Source: SIG636 sp045537905 (GTDB lineage: Bacteria > Bacillota > Clostridia > Oscillospirales > CAG-382). From it: a DNA stretch of 14,355 bases. Shown piece after piece: positions 11,241-14,355 of the stretch (within the stretch, counting starts at the first letter, position 1; the number at the start of each line of letters is the position of its first letter). Both the position numbers and the translations under genes were made by a program. The DNA is taken from the NCBI GenBank assembly GCA_045537905.1, contig JAZSQJ010000035.1, positions 1-14,355 on the forward strand. The letters run 5' to 3'. The notes under the pieces were generated by a model. The model did not search any database. It was not told the DNA's origin and saw only the letters and a list, made by a program, of their open reading frames with translations.

Positions 11241-14120
11241 ATGAAAAGAGTTTTGCAAAGTGCAATATCGCTTGCACTGGTCCTTGCTTTTTGTCTTTCT
11301 ATGTGTATCGGTGTTTCCGCTTACACCTTCTCTATGACAAAAACCACGGGTCACACCGTAAAAACAGGCGTTGCATACGCCAAGTATAACGTTACCAGCA
11401 AGGTAAACGGCAACACCCTTGCCTGTACCACCCTTACCTTTAACCCCGCCAACGGCTATATACCTATGGCGTTCCAGGGTTATGCAGGTACCTCGGGCAC
11501 CCTTGCTACCCAGTACAGCATCGCTACCAATAAGTACGGCTATAACGTAGCAGGTGTTATCAACGGTGCCTTTTTCAGCATGGGCACACCTTACGGCACC
11601 CTTTCCGGCCTTTCTATTTCCAACGGTAAGATAGTAGGCGCCCACCTCGGTTATTCCGACTCTGTTGTTGCCTTTGGCTCTGACGGCAGTATGAACATAG
11701 TTGGCAGTACTCTTAAGTACACCGTAGGCATAAACGGCAAAAACTATCCCGATATGCTTTACTACATAAACAAAACCAGCGGCTCTGCCGATGCCAGCAA
11801 ATGGAGCGAAAGGTTTTATTACTTTGATACCTCCTGCGGTACCAAGTGTGACAGCTACGCCGTTTGCCCCGGTACCGAAATTCTTTGTAAAAAGCTTGAT
11901 AATACCGACCTTGCAGTAGGTCAGACTCTTGAGGCAGAGGTTGTTTCCGTAACCAAAAACACCTACGGCGGCTCTCTTGGTGACAGCGGCGTTTACTCTG
12001 ATAACTTTATTTTGTTTATGCGTGCAGGCTCCACTTATGAGAGCTATATCTCCGGTCTTAAGGCGGGGGACAAGATTACCATAAACACTGAGGAAACCGT
12101 TGAGGCATCCCGTGCTATAATGGAAAAGGCAAACTCCGTTATAACCAACGTAGGCTGGCTTGTTAAAAACGGCGTGGACCAAACCCTTATCCAAAGCACT
12201 ATAGGTACCCATTCCGTAACCCTTCAGGCTCGTTGGACCGCCTTCGGCACCAAGCCCGACGGAACCTACGTGTTCTTCACCAGTGAGGGCGGCAGTACAG
12301 GCAGCGGCGGCTCTCTTACCCTCCGTGACGTGGCACAGGCTATGATAAATATGGGCTGTAACAACGTTATCCGTATGGACGGCGGCGGCTCCAGTGCTAT
12401 GTACGTGTCCAACACGGGTAGCGGCAGTGCAGGCTACGTACAGTCTAGCTCCCGTGCTATTTCCGACTGTATTCTGGTTGTAAGCCGTGCAAGCGCAACC
12501 AACTCCACAGTAAAATCCAACCTGCTTTCCAAGATAAACTCGGCAGAGACCCTGGCTGCAACTATGCCTTCTGCCACACTTACCAATGCAATCACAGCGG
12601 CAAAGGCCGTTTATAACTCAAGCACCTCCGTGATGGGCGACCATAAGCGCGCTATAATGGAGCTTAGGGGGGTAGCAACCGTTAAGGGCACCCTGCAGGC
12701 GGCTCTTGACGCGGCAGTAGCCGTAAACGTAGCAAACTATTCCGACCTTGCCCTTGACAGGCTTGCTTATGCATATAAGGAGGCTGTCCGTGTAAGAGAC
12801 TCGGGTGCTTCCGATAGCGAGCTTCTTGCTCAGGTAAACAAGCTTAAGGCTCTTTTGGCGGACACTACGACCAAGGGTGACAGAATTTCCCTTGGCGCAG
12901 GCTATGCAACACAAACCGCAAACTCCGTATATCCCGATAACGGCATTACAGAGATGACCGACGGCTTGCTGTTCGGCAAGGATCCCGGCTCTGCAGAATG
13001 GACGGGCTATCAATCGGCTAACGCCCACGGTTCGGTTGCAGGCAAGGGCTCTTATATAGATATAAAGGTTGACCTTGGAAGCAAGCAGACCATAACAGGC
13101 TTTGGCACCTCCGTCCTTTCCTACACTCCTTGGGGCATTTCCGCACCCAATATAGTGGAGGTTTACGCCTCCGGTGACGGTGAAAACTATTATCATTACT
13201 CCACCCTTAACAGGGCTCTTACTCCTATTTCGGGGGCATATCAGGTAATTTCCTACGAGACGGTGTCCTCTACTCCCGCCAGTGAAAGATATATTATCTT
13301 CCGTTTCTTCTTTGCAAGCAGTCACTTGTTTGTAGGCGAAGTGAGCGTATACGGCGAGGGCGACGTTGGCAGAAGCGACTTTACAGCCTTCAGCAAGCGT
13401 ATCGCTACCGACGATGCGGTTATCTTTACCTCGGGCTTTGGCACGGCAACCCACGACAACGCTAACCTTACCTGGTCTCACGGCTACATATGTACTTATG
13501 ATTCTTCCAAGGGCGGCTACGTTATTAACAGCATTGTAAGCCCCAACGGCGACAGCACGTATAGCTGCACTGTGCCCGCAAACGGCATAATCGTAGGTCT
13601 CCACGGAGCGGCGTATAACAACAACGCTAGTGCTAAGTCTGCAAAAGCGGGCGACGTCGTATACCTTACAGGTATAGACATCACCAACGGTATGATCTAC
13701 CCCGGTGCAAGGATAAGCTTTAAGTCCAGAGGCGCTGCTACTACCTATAAGGCTCCCAATATCAGCGTGGTAAAGAACGGTGCGGCTGTGGACGGCGACT
13801 ATATCGCTGTTCCCGAAGCAGGTATGAACGCCGATAGCTTGAAGGAGCTGTTTGTAGACAGCCGTGTAAGCGTAAGCGGAGTAGGCACGGGTGCAACCGT
13901 TACCTTTACCGCTACGGGTGCAAGCTATACTCTGTACGTGCTTGGCGATATCAACGGTGATAACGTTGTAAGTGCGGCAGATATCGTTACGATGAAGGGT
14001 GCGATCAAGAGCACCGTCAGCATAACGGGCGCATATGAAAAAGCGGCAGACTTTGACAGCGACGGCCTTGTAAACACCACCGACTACGTAACGATAAAGA
14101 CCACCCTCGTAAACGAATAG
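11241..14120 (+). CDS. Secreted NAGPA-domain phosphodiester glycosidase-like protein with discoidin-like and dockerin modules
   Basis: A 959-aa exported multidomain protein. Residues 1-27 are a signal peptide (cleavage after VSA). About 100-415 is an NAGPA-type domain (phosphodiester glycosidase family): VINGAFFS (106-113), GGSTGSGGSLTLRDVAQAM (350-368) and the hallmark RMDGGGSSAM (378-387). About 422-545 is a helical linker. About 551-706 resembles an F5/8 type C (discoidin) carbohydrate-binding fold. About 711-895 holds beta-rich modules. 902-922 and 937-957 are dockerin repeats (GDINGDNVVSAADIVTMKG, ADFDSDGLVNTTDYVTIKT). The family likely cleaves phosphodiester-linked or uncovers terminal sugars in envelope glycans; the substrate is unknown. 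C199, C203, C209 and C216 form a cysteine-rich insert. The ATG at 11241 is preferred over the TTG at 11235, because the ribosome site and signal peptide fit it. Confidence 0.85.
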   Translation: MKRVLQSAISLALVLAFCLSMCIGVSAYTFSMTKTTGHTVKTGVAYAKYNVTSKVNGNTLACTTLTFNPANGYIPMAFQGYAGTSGTLATQYSIATNKYGYNVAGVINGAFFSMGTPYGTLSGLSISNGKIVGAHLGYSDSVVAFGSDGSMNIVGSTLKYTVGINGKNYPDMLYYINKTSGSADASKWSERFYYFDTSCGTKCDSYAVCPGTEILCKKLDNTDLAVGQTLEAEVVSVTKNTYGGSLGDSGVYSDNFILFMRAGSTYESYISGLKAGDKITINTEETVEASRAIMEKANSVITNVGWLVKNGVDQTLIQSTIGTHSVTLQARWTAFGTKPDGTYVFFTSEGGSTGSGGSLTLRDVAQAMINMGCNNVIRMDGGGSSAMYVSNTGSGSAGYVQSSSRAISDCILVVSRASATNSTVKSNLLSKINSAETLAATMPSATLTNAITAAKAVYNSSTSVMGDHKRAIMELRGVATVKGTLQAALDAAVAVNVANYSDLALDRLAYAYKEAVRVRDSGASDSELLAQVNKLKALLADTTTKGDRISLGAGYATQTANSVYPDNGITEMTDGLLFGKDPGSAEWTGYQSANAHGSVAGKGSYIDIKVDLGSKQTITGFGTSVLSYTPWGISAPNIVEVYASGDGENYYHYSTLNRALTPISGAYQVISYETVSSTPASERYIIFRFFFASSHLFVGEVSVYGEGDVGRSDFTAFSKRIATDDAVIFTSGFGTATHDNANLTWSHGYICTYDSSKGGYVINSIVSPNGDSTYSCTVPANGIIVGLHGAAYNNNASAKSAKAGDVVYLTGIDITNGMIYPGARISFKSRGAATTYKAPNISVVKNGAAVDGDYIAVPEAGMNADSLKELFVDSRVSVSGVGTGATVTFTATGASYTLYVLGDINGDNVVSAADIVTMKGAIKSTVSITGAYEKAADFDSDGLVNTTDYVTIKTTLVNE

Positions 14121-14127
14121 GGTATAT

Positions 14128-14149
14128 AAAAAGGTTGGACCGCAAAAAT
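14128..14149 (+). repeat. Shared 22-bp motif after dockerin genes, copy 2
   Basis: AAAAA then GGTTGGACCGCAAAAAT, 7 nt after the stop of the NAGPA/dockerin gene. It differs from 8985-9006 only at one position (T for C). Confidence 0.75.
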
Positions 14150-14182
14150 CAGACTAAACTATTTATAGAATTATAGAAGCAG

Positions 14183-14213
14183 GGGCTGTAAAAAACGAGG
14201 TTTTTTACAGCCC
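14183..14213 (+). terminator. Perfect hairpin, probable terminator of the NAGPA/dockerin gene
   Basis: A perfect 13-bp stem GGGCTGTAAAAAA (14183-14195) with TTTTTTACAGCCC (14201-14213) and a 5-nt loop. The U-run is inside the right arm rather than after it, so it is an atypical terminator. The arm sequence is symmetric, so either strand could use it. Confidence 0.5.
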
Positions 14214-14214
14214 A

Positions 14215-14245
14215 CAGCTTGATGACAAACCTTGTCATCAAGCTG
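14215..14245. other. Perfect 14-bp hairpin with three-base loop
   Basis: CAGCTTGATGACAA (14215-14228) pairs with TTGTCATCAAGCTG (14232-14245) around the loop ACC, one base after the preceding hairpin. There is no U-run on either strand. Two perfect stems end to end suggest a stacked 3' structure or an insertion-prone intergenic site. Confidence 0.7.
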
Positions 14246-14271
14246 GCAGAGTGCTGAGAAAGAGTGCAGGC

Positions 14272-14322
14272 AAGACGAACCGAGGCGATAACTGTACTAA
14301 GTACTGTGAGCCGAGGTTCGTC
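14272..14322. repeat. Palindromic intergenic element, copy 3
   Basis: Matches 1-51 at 48 of 51 positions. Arms GACGAACC (14274-14281) and GGTTCGTC (14315-14322), and inner palindrome GTACTAAGTAC (14294-14304), whose centre base is the complement of copy 1's. The rest of the window (14323-14355) is AT-rich and shows no feature. Confidence 0.8.
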
Positions 14323-14355
14323 ACAAGCAAGAAAATGTAAAATACAAAAAGCAAA

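Noticed and set aside
11208..12212. Minus-strand 334-codon open frame, and another at 12618-13604
   Set aside because: Both are antisense to the NAGPA/dockerin gene, whose signal peptide, hallmark motif and dockerin are clear; neither has a plausible ribosome site or domain.

Overview
The window looks like chromosomal DNA from a spore-forming gut or rumen Clostridia, probably of the Oscillospiraceae/Ruminococcaceae type. This is inferred from type I dockerins on exported proteins, a SPOCS (DUF3794)-LysM spore protein, a SpoVM-like micro-protein, and Gram-positive-style promoters and Shine-Dalgarno sites. No rRNA, tRNA, CRISPR array, transposase or phage gene was found.

Layout. 1-330: a palindromic repeat, a long hairpin, two tandem intrinsic terminators closing an unseen upstream unit, then a promoter whose -10 box lies among three ATGTTATA copies spaced exactly 11 bp. 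333-4782 (+): an apparent operon of a 77-aa XRE regulator and the B and A subunits of a type IIA topoisomerase that lacks a GyrA box and so looks like topoisomerase IV. 4783-4881: hairpins between convergent genes. 6003-4882 (-): membrane-anchored metallophosphoesterase, divergent from 6129-6563 (+), a small four-helix-bundle protein. 6633-8311 (+): a degenerate sensor-kinase-like protein followed by an RluA-type pseudouridine synthase. 8382-8972 (+): small secreted dockerin protein. 8973-9294: a terminator, a second palindromic element and a perfect 2 x 55-bp tandem repeat containing mini-ORFs. 10815-9295 (-): SPOCS-LysM protein, divergent from two micro-genes (10931-11080 and 11086-11169, the second SpoVM-like). 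11241-14120 (+): 959-aa secreted NAGPA-domain protein with discoidin-like and dockerin modules. 14121-14355: a 22-bp motif shared with the other dockerin gene's 3' end, two perfect hairpins, and a third palindromic element almost identical to the first.

How the parts fit together. The first operon couples a probable autoregulator to a DNA topoisomerase. The 9.3-11.2 kb block is a compact sporulation locus whose two transcription units diverge from a shared ~115-bp region with possible mother-cell sigma promoters. The two dockerin genes flanking that block share a 3' motif and are probably surface or secreted proteins. The least explained signals are the palindromic family with a fixed GTACTnAGTAC core, the 55-bp tandem repeat, the shared dockerin-gene 3' motif, the micro-gene pair, and the three-copy 11-bp operator. 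All family calls are from reading the sequence; no database search was run.
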